Positions 17,862 through 24,046 of a stretch of DNA of 24,046 nt are shown here, piece after piece. Each line of letters opens with the position of its first letter. The first letter of the stretch is position 1. The position numbers and the translations under genes were made by a program. This stretch comes from CAZTTH01 sp964615975 (GTDB taxonomy: Bacteria; Verrucomicrobiota; Lentisphaeria; JABSQK01; JAJFLO01), in contig CAZTTH010000050.1 in NCBI GenBank assembly GCA_964615975.1, positions 1 through 24,046 of the forward strand, given 5' to 3'. A model generated the notes under the pieces. That model was not told the DNA's origin and made no database searches. It saw nothing but the letters and a program-made list of their open reading frames with translations.

Positions 17862-18857
17862 GTGCAAGAATATAAATTTACCCCGGCAATTTGGATTATG
17901 TCCGCGTTAGGAATCGGTGTGGTTTCTCTAATCGGCTATCTTCTGATAAAAAACGTTGCAGGTGATACTGCTAAAAAGATAGTTGATGAAACCGTAGCAA
18001 GTACGGTTACTGAAGCGACCCAAACGGCGCTGATGCATGAATTAGTCAAAGATGAAGTCGGCGAATTTTTTGCCGCTAAATTAAAGGATAAAATAATCAA
18101 TGAACTTGGGGGAAAAATAGACCGGATTAGTGTGGATATTTCCTCCAAGGTTGATGATAAATACAAACATATCACGGACGAACTTAAGCGAGACATTATT
18201 GAAATTAGCGAAAAAACCAAAGAATTGACCGCGGAAAAAATCGTTCGTATTGAATATGAAAATACAATTATCAAGGAATCAGTGGATAAATCAGCAAAAT
18301 CGATCAATGATTTCATTAATTTGACGCAAAAAGATTTGGTTCCTCCCGGTTGTATCGCATCATTTTATTGTACCTTGAATGCACCGCCTTCAGGCTGGTT
18401 GGTATGTGATGGAAAACGGATTACCAGTGATGCCTCGAAATCAGCTGACTTTCCTGCGGATATGAAATATTCACGGTTAATAAATATTTTATCGACTACT
18501 GGCAATAAGGTGGATGAGAATGTAGTGCAACTTCCTGATTTACGAGGGATGTTTTTACGCGGTATTGATGAATCGAGAAAAGTGGGAGATTATCAAGAAG
18601 ATGCGATCATAAGACATAAACATCCGATGTATGGTGAAGCGCAAATGGTAGGAATGAGCATTCCTGAGCTAGAGCATGGAAAATATCGGAATTATTTCAC
18701 TGAAATACGGAGTTGGGCCATACAAGCGCCAACACCAATTTTCAAGGATACTGAATTTCAAGGGAAAAGTAACTCGGATTATCGTTCATTTCAGCAAACA
18801 GGTGAGAGCGAAACACGCCCCAAAAATATCGGTGTCGTCTGGTGTATAAAATACTGA
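17862..18857 (+). CDS. Membrane-anchored coiled-coil protein with phage tail-collar domain
   Basis: The product is 331 residues from a GTG at 17862, with a strong site AAAGGAG (17848-17854) 7 bases upstream. A membrane segment at about 8-30 (AIWIMSALGIGVVSLIGYLL) is followed by a charged helical or coiled-coil region (about 35-155). The C-terminal tail-collar domain (about 158-331) has GWLVCDG (178-184), LPDLRGMFLRGID (224-236), RHKH (251-254) and the closing ETRPKNIGVVWCIKY. In phages this domain forms trimeric fibre tips or collars that bind surfaces. Here no phage structural genes surround it, and the N-terminal anchor suggests display on the cell envelope. It follows the CxxC membrane protein and ends 20 bases from the convergent pssA gene. 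The family call is firm, the role is not. Confidence 0.85.
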   Translation: MQEYKFTPAIWIMSALGIGVVSLIGYLLIKNVAGDTAKKIVDETVASTVTEATQTALMHELVKDEVGEFFAAKLKDKIINELGGKIDRISVDISSKVDDKYKHITDELKRDIIEISEKTKELTAEKIVRIEYENTIIKESVDKSAKSINDFINLTQKDLVPPGCIASFYCTLNAPPSGWLVCDGKRITSDASKSADFPADMKYSRLINILSTTGNKVDENVVQLPDLRGMFLRGIDESRKVGDYQEDAIIRHKHPMYGEAQMVGMSIPELEHGKYRNYFTEIRSWAIQAPTPIFKDTEFQGKSNSDYRSFQQTGESETRPKNIGVVWCIKY

Positions 18858-18877
18858 TATCTTAGAGAAGTTGAGAT

Positions 18878-19666
18878 TCACCCTTTTCTTTTGTTAAAAA
18901 TAAGAATCAGATACACTATCGGACCTGAAAATACATACAAAGTGCTTGCTATCGCTGCAACCACTTGGGGATTATTTGAAAACAGGATAAAAAAGACGAT
19001 TACTGCCAAAATCTTTAGCTTATTCTGGCGTTTGCTCCCCAGCCAATGCCCCAAATGTGCATAAGGAAGAGGAGAAACCATCAATAATCCAATGATCGCA
19101 GCATAGATCGGAATATAACCAGCGATGGTAGTTAAAATCGCATGATTGCTATATTTGCTATAAAGAATGACAAAGCTGCATACAGCAGCAGCTCCTCCTG
19201 GTGAAGGAAGGCCTTGAAAAGAGTCACTGGAGGTATTTTCCAATGCCATAACATTGTACAACGCAAGTCTGGACGCGGTGCACCCCAAGTATATGGCAGA
19301 AAAAACCCAGGCCCAACGGTAGGGAAGATAGGTAATGGCGTTGGTATGCGCCATAACCGCGACGATCACTGCGGGCGCCACGCCAAATGTGACCATATCG
19401 GCCAATGAATCCATTTGCATGCCATGACGAGATGAGACGTTTAAACGACGGGCTGTCCAACCATCCAACATATCAAAGATCATGGCGCAAATTATCCACC
19501 AAGCACTGACGGCCAGCAATTCGGGTATTCGCTCATTGGCCGCGGGACGATACGCATTCAAAGTGTTAAGTATTGCTCCAAAACCACACAGTGAATTACC
19601 CAGAGTTAATAGGGTTGGGATGGTTTTATACCAATACTTTACTTTTTTTAATAAATCGGTTCGCAT
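18878..19666 (-). CDS. pssA: CDP-diacylglycerol--serine O-phosphatidyltransferase
   Basis: The product is 262 residues, an integral inner-membrane enzyme. It transfers the phosphatidyl group from CDP-diacylglycerol to serine, making phosphatidylserine, the precursor of phosphatidylethanolamine. The CDP-alcohol phosphatidyltransferase signature is complete: Asp65, Asp68-Gly69, Ala72-Arg73, Gly82, Asp86 and Asp90 in the order D-x2-DG-x2-AR-x8-G-x3-D-x3-D. Several hydrophobic helices follow, including an ending of the type AIASTLYVFSGPIVYLILIF. TIPTLLTLGNSLCGF near the N-terminus is typical of PssA (type II, Bacillus-like) and argues against phosphatidylglycerophosphate synthase. No psd gene is adjacent. 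Only a weak ribosome binding site (GCGGA) lies upstream. Confidence 0.92.
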   Translation of the reverse strand: MRTDLLKKVKYWYKTIPTLLTLGNSLCGFGAILNTLNAYRPAANERIPELLAVSAWWIICAMIFDMLDGWTARRLNVSSRHGMQMDSLADMVTFGVAPAVIVAVMAHTNAITYLPYRWAWVFSAIYLGCTASRLALYNVMALENTSSDSFQGLPSPGGAAAVCSFVILYSKYSNHAILTTIAGYIPIYAAIIGLLMVSPLPYAHLGHWLGSKRQNKLKILAVIVFFILFSNNPQVVAAIASTLYVFSGPIVYLILIFNKRKG

Positions 19667-19821
19667 GAATCTGGAAATCCGCTAAATAAGTATTGGGGGG
19701 CGGAGCAGGATGTTTAATTCTATACCGGTCAATGATCAAGAACGAGTGATGTGTCCCGATATCCGGTTGCAAAAAAAAAACGGACCAAAGAAGATGAAAT
19801 GCGATAAAATATAATGCTTAT

Positions 19822-19852
19822 ATGCTCAAATTAGATAAACGGATATGAGCAT
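19822..19852 (-). terminator. Possible hairpin after rpmB
   Basis: ATGCTCA (19822-19828) and TGAGCAT (19846-19852) form a perfect 7-bp stem with a 17-base loop, starting 3 bases beyond the rpmB stop. The following minus-strand bases (ATTATATTTTATC) are T-rich but not a continuous run. It may be a weak terminator. Confidence 0.35.
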
Positions 19853-19855
19853 TGA

Positions 19856-20083
19856 TCATGCTTTAACAACATGGTCTGAACGAATGCATGAAACACAAAT
19901 TTTCACTGTTTTTGAATTTGAACCCTCACGTATCTTGGCTGATTGTAAGTTGGGTTTGAAAATGCGTTTGACATTCTTGACCACATGCATTCCTATCCCG
20001 CCTTTTTTCTTCGCCAATCCGCGTCTGGTAATTCGCCCTCCTACTACCTTTTTCTTCCCACAAATATAACATTGTTTGCTCAT
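19856..20083 (-). CDS. rpmB: 50S ribosomal protein bL28
   Basis: The product is 75 residues, a structural protein of the large ribosomal subunit. It starts MSKQCYICGKK and ends CVSCIRSDHVVKA. The basic core NVKRIFKPNLQ is characteristic of bL28. Cys5, Cys8, Cys63 and Cys66 form a four-cysteine zinc site, so this is the zinc-binding C+ form; if a zinc-free paralogue exists elsewhere it could replace this one under zinc limitation. The start is supported by GAGGAG at 20090-20095, 6 bases before the ATG. The tRNA-Lys gene lies 108 bases upstream on the same strand and the two are probably cotranscribed. Confidence 0.96.
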   Translation of the reverse strand: MSKQCYICGKKKVVGGRITRRGLAKKKGGIGMHVVKNVKRIFKPNLQSAKIREGSNSKTVKICVSCIRSDHVVKA

Positions 20084-20191
20084 TATTTTCTCCTCTTATC
20101 AATGATTGTGTAACTTGTTGTTGTTAATTCATGACGGTTAATAAATTGGGTGTTGCCATTAATTTTACATTTTCAGTATAGTAAATAAAAA

Positions 20192-20264
20192 TGGGTTGGC
20201 CGGGACTCGAACCCGGGACCCACGCCTTAAAAGGGCGTTGCTCTGCCAACTGAGCTACCAACCC
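20192..20264 (-). tRNA. tRNA-Lys (anticodon UUU)
   Basis: The minus strand reads GGGTTGGTAGCTCAG and ends GTTCGAGTCCCGGCCAACCCA. The acceptor stem GGGTTGG/CCAACCC pairs perfectly. The anticodon arm is ACGCC-CTTTTAA-GGCGT, giving anticodon UUU. The T-arm is CCGGG-TTCGAGT-CCCGG. Length is 73 bases including the discriminator A; the 3' CCA is not encoded. Confidence 0.97.
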
Positions 20265-20287
20265 ATTAAAACCGGAATAAAAGCTTA

Positions 20288-20317
20288 TTAATATGGAAAC
20301 AATAATCGATCTGACAA
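20288..20317 (-). promoter_or_regulatory. Promoter of the tRNA-Lys/rpmB unit
   Basis: On the minus strand, -35 TTGTCA (20312-20317) and -10 TATTAA (20288-20293) are separated by 18 bases. Transcription would start near 20281, about 17 bases before the tRNA 5' end. It sits between the pdxT stop and the tRNA, where a promoter is needed. Confidence 0.55.
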
Positions 20318-20335
20318 GCATCGTAAGCAGCGAAA

Positions 20336-20908
20336 TTACTGTAACCGATTAGTTATTTTGCTGAGAAAATAGTGATGCAGTTCAAGATTGGGAGTTAATT
20401 CAGGATGAAAGGTAGTGGCCAGACAATGCCCTTGTTCCACAATAACTGGATCACCTTGGTATTGTGATAAAACCTTGACTGTCTCGCCAATGTGTTTAAT
20501 CCGAGGTGCCCGGATGAATATTCCTTCGATTAATACTTTTTCATGAAGTAATACTTCCAATTGTACAATGAAACTGTCATTTTGCGCGCCATAATAATTG
20601 CGACTGACATCAATAGCGATTGATCCCAGGCATTTTTGACTGGGATTTTCAACCTTGGAAGCAATTATAATCGCGCCAGCGCAAATCCCCCATACCGGTT
20701 TCTGGGTACTAAATTCCCTTAACTTTTCCCATAATTCACTACTAGCCAATTTGATCATGGTCGAACTTTCGCCGCCCGGGATGATCAATCCATGTATTCC
20801 ATTGATATCAGCGGTATCAACAACGCGTCTGGATTTGATCCCAAGCTCTGTCAGAGCATGTTCATGAAGTTGATACCCCCCTTGCAGGGCAAGAATCCCG
20901 ATAATCAC
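20336..20908 (-). CDS. pdxT: Pyridoxal 5'-phosphate synthase glutaminase subunit PdxT
   Basis: The product is 190 residues, the usual length. It is a class I glutamine amidotransferase that hydrolyses glutamine and channels ammonia to PdxS for DXP-independent vitamin B6 synthesis. The nucleophile Cys76 is in WGICAGAI, the partners His168 and Glu170 are in FHPELT, and the PGGESST motif (44-50) and N-terminal GILALQGG are intact. RNYYGAQNDSF replaces the commoner RNAFGRQVDSF. It begins 37 bases after the pdxS stop on the same strand, forming a pdxST operon. Confidence 0.96.
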   Translation of the reverse strand: MIIGILALQGGYQLHEHALTELGIKSRRVVDTADINGIHGLIIPGGESSTMIKLASSELWEKLREFSTQKPVWGICAGAIIIASKVENPSQKCLGSIAIDVSRNYYGAQNDSFIVQLEVLLHEKVLIEGIFIRAPRIKHIGETVKVLSQYQGDPVIVEQGHCLATTFHPELTPNLELHHYFLSKITNRLQ

Positions 20909-20945
20909 GCTTGACTCCTTCCCGCATTCTTATTAGCAGGATTGA

Positions 20946-21827
20946 TTACCATCCCCGATATTGCAGTTTTTGTTCGCTGCTCAAGGTTTCCATTGCCACG
21001 CTTGGCATTGGAACTCCCAAATTGCGTGAAACTTCCAGTATTTTTTTGGGGTTATTATAATGGGTTGTTGCTTCCACTATAGCGCGCGCGAATTTTGCGG
21101 GATCCGATGAGCGAAATATGCCTGAACCGACAAATACCGCTTCCGCTCCCAATAACATGAGCATCGCGGCATCCGCTGGTGTCGCCACACCGCCTGCAGC
21201 AAAGTTCGGTACTGGCAATTTGCCGTTTTCAGCAACATAACGTACCAATTCAATCGGTGCCTGCAATCGTTTGGCTTCCGCAAAGAGATCGCTGGAACTG
21301 AGTTGAGTCAGCATCCTGATCTCCTTGATAATCGTGCGAATATGTTTCACCCCTTCGATAATATTGCCAGTCCCTGCTTCTCCCTTGGTACGAATCATGG
21401 CGGCACCTTCGCTGATTCGTCGCAGGGCTTCACCCAGATTGATGGCCCCACAAACAAATGGTGACTTGAACTGCCATTTATCGATATGATGGGTTTCATC
21501 TGCGGGGGTTAACACTTCACTTTCGTCAATAAAATCTATGCCCAATTCCTGGAGAATCTGCGCTTCCACAAAGTGTCCGATACGAACCTTTGCCATGACC
21601 GGAATAGATACCGTTTTCTTAATCTCTATGATCAATTCGGGATCACTCATCCGTGCCACCCCGCCGTCCTTGCGGATATCTGAAGGGATTTTCTCCAAGG
21701 CCATGACGGAACAAGCGCCGGCATCTTCAGCGATTTTTGCCTGATCCTTGTTGGTGACATCCATGATGACTCCGCCACACAACATTCGCGCTAGTCCCAC
21801 ATTAAGTTTACTCTGTGTTTCATCCAT
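20946..21827 (-). CDS. pdxS: Pyridoxal 5'-phosphate synthase lyase subunit PdxS
   Basis: The product is 293 residues, full length. This (beta/alpha)8 synthase combines ribose 5-phosphate, glyceraldehyde 3-phosphate and ammonia from PdxT into pyridoxal 5'-phosphate, working as a 12-mer core with 12 PdxT. Key residues visible are Asp23 in VIMDVTN, the Schiff-base Lys80 in VMAKVRIGH and the second lysine Lys148 in IRTKGEAGTGN. GGVATPADAAMLM and the ending EQKLQYRGW are diagnostic. GGCGGA lies about 6 bases before the ATG. It is the first gene of the operon and is divergent from the lipoprotein gene. Confidence 0.97.
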   Translation of the reverse strand: MDETQSKLNVGLARMLCGGVIMDVTNKDQAKIAEDAGACSVMALEKIPSDIRKDGGVARMSDPELIIEIKKTVSIPVMAKVRIGHFVEAQILQELGIDFIDESEVLTPADETHHIDKWQFKSPFVCGAINLGEALRRISEGAAMIRTKGEAGTGNIIEGVKHIRTIIKEIRMLTQLSSSDLFAEAKRLQAPIELVRYVAENGKLPVPNFAAGGVATPADAAMLMLLGAEAVFVGSGIFRSSDPAKFARAIVEATTHYNNPKKILEVSRNLGVPMPSVAMETLSSEQKLQYRGW

Positions 21828-22261
21828 TGTAATCCGCCTTCATCCATTCCCATATTGGCTGTTTGCAATTTAGTTGGTAAGTCCTTAACTTCCTTCCACG
21901 ATCAAAGACTAATTGTCTTTATCAGATACGAGTCCATTTTCAAGAGAGCATCCATGGACTTTCTGACGACACTTTAGATTTGATAAAGCAGAATTAAGTA
22001 ATAGAACCAGATAATAATAACTTTCGATTCAGGTATTCTCCGTGATACTATAGCTTCAACTGGAGTGTATATCGATATTATTATGATTTCTAATTAAAGA
22101 AATGTATGATATAACTATATATCAATAAATAAATTCAATAATGATAATTTTTCGTGGATCGAATGAGCGACAGTTGGACATCGAAAAAATTATAAAAATC
22201 GTTAATCGCTCAATAAGATTATCTTCCCTATCAATAACTGTAAATTGATATTGATCAATAG
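21828..22261. promoter_or_regulatory. Divergent AT-rich intergenic region with several short palindromes
   Basis: These 434 bases between pdxS (minus) and the lipoprotein gene (plus) must hold both promoters, but no clear consensus pair stands out. Perfect inverted repeats are AAAGAC/GTCTTT (21904-21920), AGTCCAT/ATGGACT (21931-21960, containing the palindrome TCCATGGA), TGATATA/TATATCA (22107-22124) and ATTGAT/ATCAAT (22244-22259). The first two lie where a pdxS operator could be; the last touches the lipoprotein start. No riboswitch fold is recognised. Confidence 0.35.
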
Positions 22262-22858
22262 ATGAAATCATATTCTATCAAACGATTTTTTCTAATCACA
22301 TTGTTTTTAGTGTGTGGGTGCCGCACGCCGCAAACTTCGATGATATGGCCATTACAGACGGGTTCAACTGACATTTATCAATTCTATTCCGGTGAACAAT
22401 TACCTATCAATCAACTGGCGATAATTAATCTGAAATTTCCGGTTTGTATAAAAGTAGGTGAAAAGTATTATCAACATCGATTCGCATTAAGGCCGGGATT
22501 GCAAACAATTGATCTAGCATATTTTGATTTCAATAAATTCGGTGCCAGAACAATTTTAAATAAACCTATTCCGGTTGAGTTTTCAGCGGAACAAGGGAAA
22601 ATCTATCAGCCGTTTTATCTTCATTACCGTGATTTGGTTGAGGTCACGAAATCACCCAATTCAATTGCCATAATCATCCTTGATATCACAGACGATAATG
22701 CTGTGGAATCAATAATTATTAGTTCCCCTTATCCCAGTGTTCGTGTACAGGCATTGGAACTTACGACCAACATCCCACTTCTCAGCCGAGTCGCGCTCAA
22801 AGATACCGATATGTGGGTGCGCCGGATCGCAGGAGAACGGTTGAGTTCTCTACATTGA
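22262..22858 (+). CDS. Predicted lipoprotein, unknown function
   Basis: The product is 198 residues. The N-terminus MKSYSIKRFFLITLFLVCGC is a lipoprotein signal: positive residues, a hydrophobic core and Cys20 preceded by V-C-G (a slightly unusual lipobox because of Cys at -2). The mature part is rich in beta-strand patterns (AIINLKFPVCIKVG, QTIDLAYFDFNKFG). It ends in a helical segment SVRVQALELTT...ALKDTDMWVRRIAGERL that resembles a single HEAT-like repeat. It is probably anchored in the envelope. No ribosome binding site is obvious; an inverted repeat lies directly before the ATG. It is not obviously in an operon. Confidence 0.72.
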   Translation: MKSYSIKRFFLITLFLVCGCRTPQTSMIWPLQTGSTDIYQFYSGEQLPINQLAIINLKFPVCIKVGEKYYQHRFALRPGLQTIDLAYFDFNKFGARTILNKPIPVEFSAEQGKIYQPFYLHYRDLVEVTKSPNSIAIIILDITDDNAVESIIISSPYPSVRVQALELTTNIPLLSRVALKDTDMWVRRIAGERLSSLH

Positions 22859-22887
22859 AAAACTACTAGCAGATACTGGCTATAAAA

Positions 22888-23236
22888 GTGATTGTTAGTG
22901 CAACCAAAGATGCGGCAACAGCTACCAGTGATTTCTTAAAATTAGCCGGATCATGGGATGATGACCGAAACTCGTTAGAGATTGTTAATGAGCTAAGTAA
23001 ATCACGAATAATAGTAAATCCCGGTCAAAAATATCCGTCATAGAATTAAGGTCACCTATGGGAATCCAAAAACTGATTTGCAAAATGAAGAGATTACGAT
23101 AGATGAATTTTCACCTAAATTTACTTCAACCGCACATTCCTTGAATTACCCCTTTGTGACCACCGATATAAAACACTTCAATGGAATTCCAGGGATACGC
23201 GTATTAAAATGGAGAACCATGGATAAATCTGGATAA
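22888..23236 (+). pseudogene. Probable remnant of a VapBC-type toxin-antitoxin pair
   Basis: Two short overlapping frames carry what look like pieces of the two proteins. Frame one (22888-23043, 51 codons from a GTG) contains DFLKLAGSWDDDRNSLEIV followed by NELSKSR, similar to the C-terminal half of VapB-like antitoxins (AGxWxDDRsxEEIvxxIxxxR). Frame two (open 23018-23233, no start codon near its left end) contains STAHSLNYPFVTTDIKHF, then NGIPGIRVLKW. This matches the end of VapC PIN-domain toxins (AHALxxxxxLVTxNxxHFxxIPGLxVExW). The N-terminal part of the antitoxin and most of the toxin, including its first catalytic aspartate, are missing. This comes from reading motifs by eye, not from a search. 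Confidence 0.5.
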
Positions 23237-23295
23237 ACTCCGATTAGTATATAACATTCTGTCCCTAGTGTCAGGATTCATCTCAGGTCAGAAAT

Positions 23296-24045
23296 TTAAA
23301 TTCTTCCCATCACGGTTAATTCATCACGGTCATGATAGAGATGCCGGATGATCAGGTGATCGCAAAGAGGTTTCAGTCCTTTGTCTGAAGAGTTAATTTG
23401 GGCGATCAATTGCAGCGGATCGGTGCGGCCGAATTTGGCATTGAATATGAAATGCTGACACCATTGATTGCTCAACCATTTGCGAATAAGCCCGAGTACT
23501 TCGTAAGGGTTATCAATCAGATCGCAGAAAAGCCAGTCGATTGTCTTATGGTGATCAGGAACAAAGGTCCACGCGTCTTCACGGATGTGCTCGATGGCTG
23601 GATGCTGGGAAGCACCGCCTTTCAAGTTGCCATTGTCGACCGCAATAACCTGAGCGCCATGTCGGGCCGCACTGTAACTCCATCCCCCGGGAGCGGCGCC
23701 CAAGTCAACGACGGATTCACTTTCACATGGCTTTATTCCGAAAATTTTATAAGCTTCTTCGATTTTTAAATAGGATCGGGACGGCGCATTACGATCATCC
23801 CGCATTCGGCGTTGACCGCCATACCATAATTTCTGTCCACAATAGACGTGACCATAATCGGTAAAAAATCCGAAAAATCCTTTATAACATCCTGGATGAT
23901 CTAGGGATTTAGTCTCAACAAGGCGGCCAACCCGCGAAACTTTCCGTTGAATCTGTTGCAACATCAGTTTTCTGGTCAAGGCAATTCGGTGCGTCAATCC
24001 CTCCATAGCGGTCCCGGTAAAATACAAATACCAGGGTGATATGAT
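23296..24045 (-). CDS. RlmM/FtsJ-like 2'-O-ribose RNA methyltransferase (5' partial)
   Basis: The 250 visible codons continue open to the right edge, so the N-terminus is outside; the TTG at 24027 is not a reliable start. Numbered from that TTG, the SAM-binding motif VVDLGAAPGGWSY is at 106-118 and AVDNG at 129-133. The K-D-K set of FtsJ-type enzymes is likely Lys88 (SRSYLKIEEA), Asp169 (FCDLIDNP) and Lys198 (FIFNAKFG). The stretch PSRSYLKIEEA...WLFCDLIDNP...WCQHFIFNAK parallels Escherichia coli RlmM, which methylates C2498 of 23S rRNA. RlmM has an N-terminal THUMP domain, which would lie beyond the window. Orthology is likely but not proven. Confidence 0.85.
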   Translation of the reverse strand: MISPWYLYFTGTAMEGLTHRIALTRKLMLQQIQRKVSRVGRLVETKSLDHPGCYKGFFGFFTDYGHVYCGQKLWYGGQRRMRDDRNAPSRSYLKIEEAYKIFGIKPCESESVVDLGAAPGGWSYSAARHGAQVIAVDNGNLKGGASQHPAIEHIREDAWTFVPDHHKTIDWLFCDLIDNPYEVLGLIRKWLSNQWCQHFIFNAKFGRTDPLQLIAQINSSDKGLKPLCDHLIIRHLYHDRDELTVMGRI

Positions 24046-24046
24046 G

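Noticed and set aside
17862..18857. A prophage around the tail-collar gene
   Set aside because: No integrase, capsid, tail-assembly, lysis gene or attachment-site repeat is seen, and housekeeping genes begin 20 bases further on. The intact tRNA-Lys gene shows no duplicated 3' end nearby.
19771..19780. Run of ten A (T on the minus strand) as a terminator for rpmB
   Set aside because: No stable hairpin directly precedes it on the minus strand. The inverted repeat at 19822-19852 is closer to the rpmB stop but also imperfect.
22141..22248. 35-codon reading frame starting ATG at 22141
   Set aside because: There is no ribosome binding site and no recognisable sequence, and it lies in AT-rich DNA where short frames arise by chance.

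Overview
The window looks like chromosomal DNA of a free-living Gram-negative bacterium, most likely from the PVC superphylum (Lentisphaerota or Kiritimatiellota type). This is an inference. It rests on a giant secreted LamG/thrombospondin-type-3 protein, a four-cysteine bL28 whose C-terminus resembles PVC versions, a PdxS/PdxT vitamin B6 pathway, a PolX-PHP protein and a lipoprotein. No single marker settles the phylum. Coding density is moderate, the DNA is moderately AT-rich, and there are several AT-rich gaps of 400-570 bases.

Layout: (1) 1-13969, plus strand: one enormous reading frame, open at the left edge, encoding more than 4650 residues. It has seven repeated [calcium-binding TSP3 block + LamG lectin-like] modules, with a complete S8 subtilisin-like peptidase inserted inside the fifth LamG module. 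It ends in a TSP3 run, Ig/PKD-like domains, a PPC-like domain and a duplicated C-terminal beta domain. A strong hairpin terminator follows. (2) 14112-15860, minus: a PolX-family protein that has lost all three polymerase aspartates but keeps an intact PHP phosphoesterase site. (3) 15921-16448, plus: a small TPR protein behind a good sigma70-type promoter. (4) 16449-17015: no recognisable gene. (5) 17016-18857, plus: a two-gene set of a CxxC membrane protein and a membrane-anchored coiled-coil protein with a phage tail-collar domain. (6) 18878-21827, minus: a housekeeping block of pssA, rpmB, tRNA-Lys(UUU), pdxT and pdxS. (7) 21828-22261: a divergent, palindrome-rich intergenic region. (8) 22262-22858, plus: a small lipoprotein. 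(9) 22888-23236: what appears to be the wreck of a VapBC toxin-antitoxin pair. (10) 23296 to the right edge, minus: a partial RlmM/FtsJ-like RNA methyltransferase.

Functionally, pdxS and pdxT form the pyridoxal-phosphate synthase operon. tRNA-Lys and rpmB appear to share a promoter just upstream of the tRNA. pssA commits CDP-diacylglycerol to phosphatidylserine and phosphatidylethanolamine. The giant protein is an extracellular, calcium-stabilised, probably carbohydrate- or surface-binding protein that may process itself. The most unusual features are the protease nested with its own propeptide inside a LamG module, the PolX protein with a dead polymerase site, and the tail-collar membrane protein.
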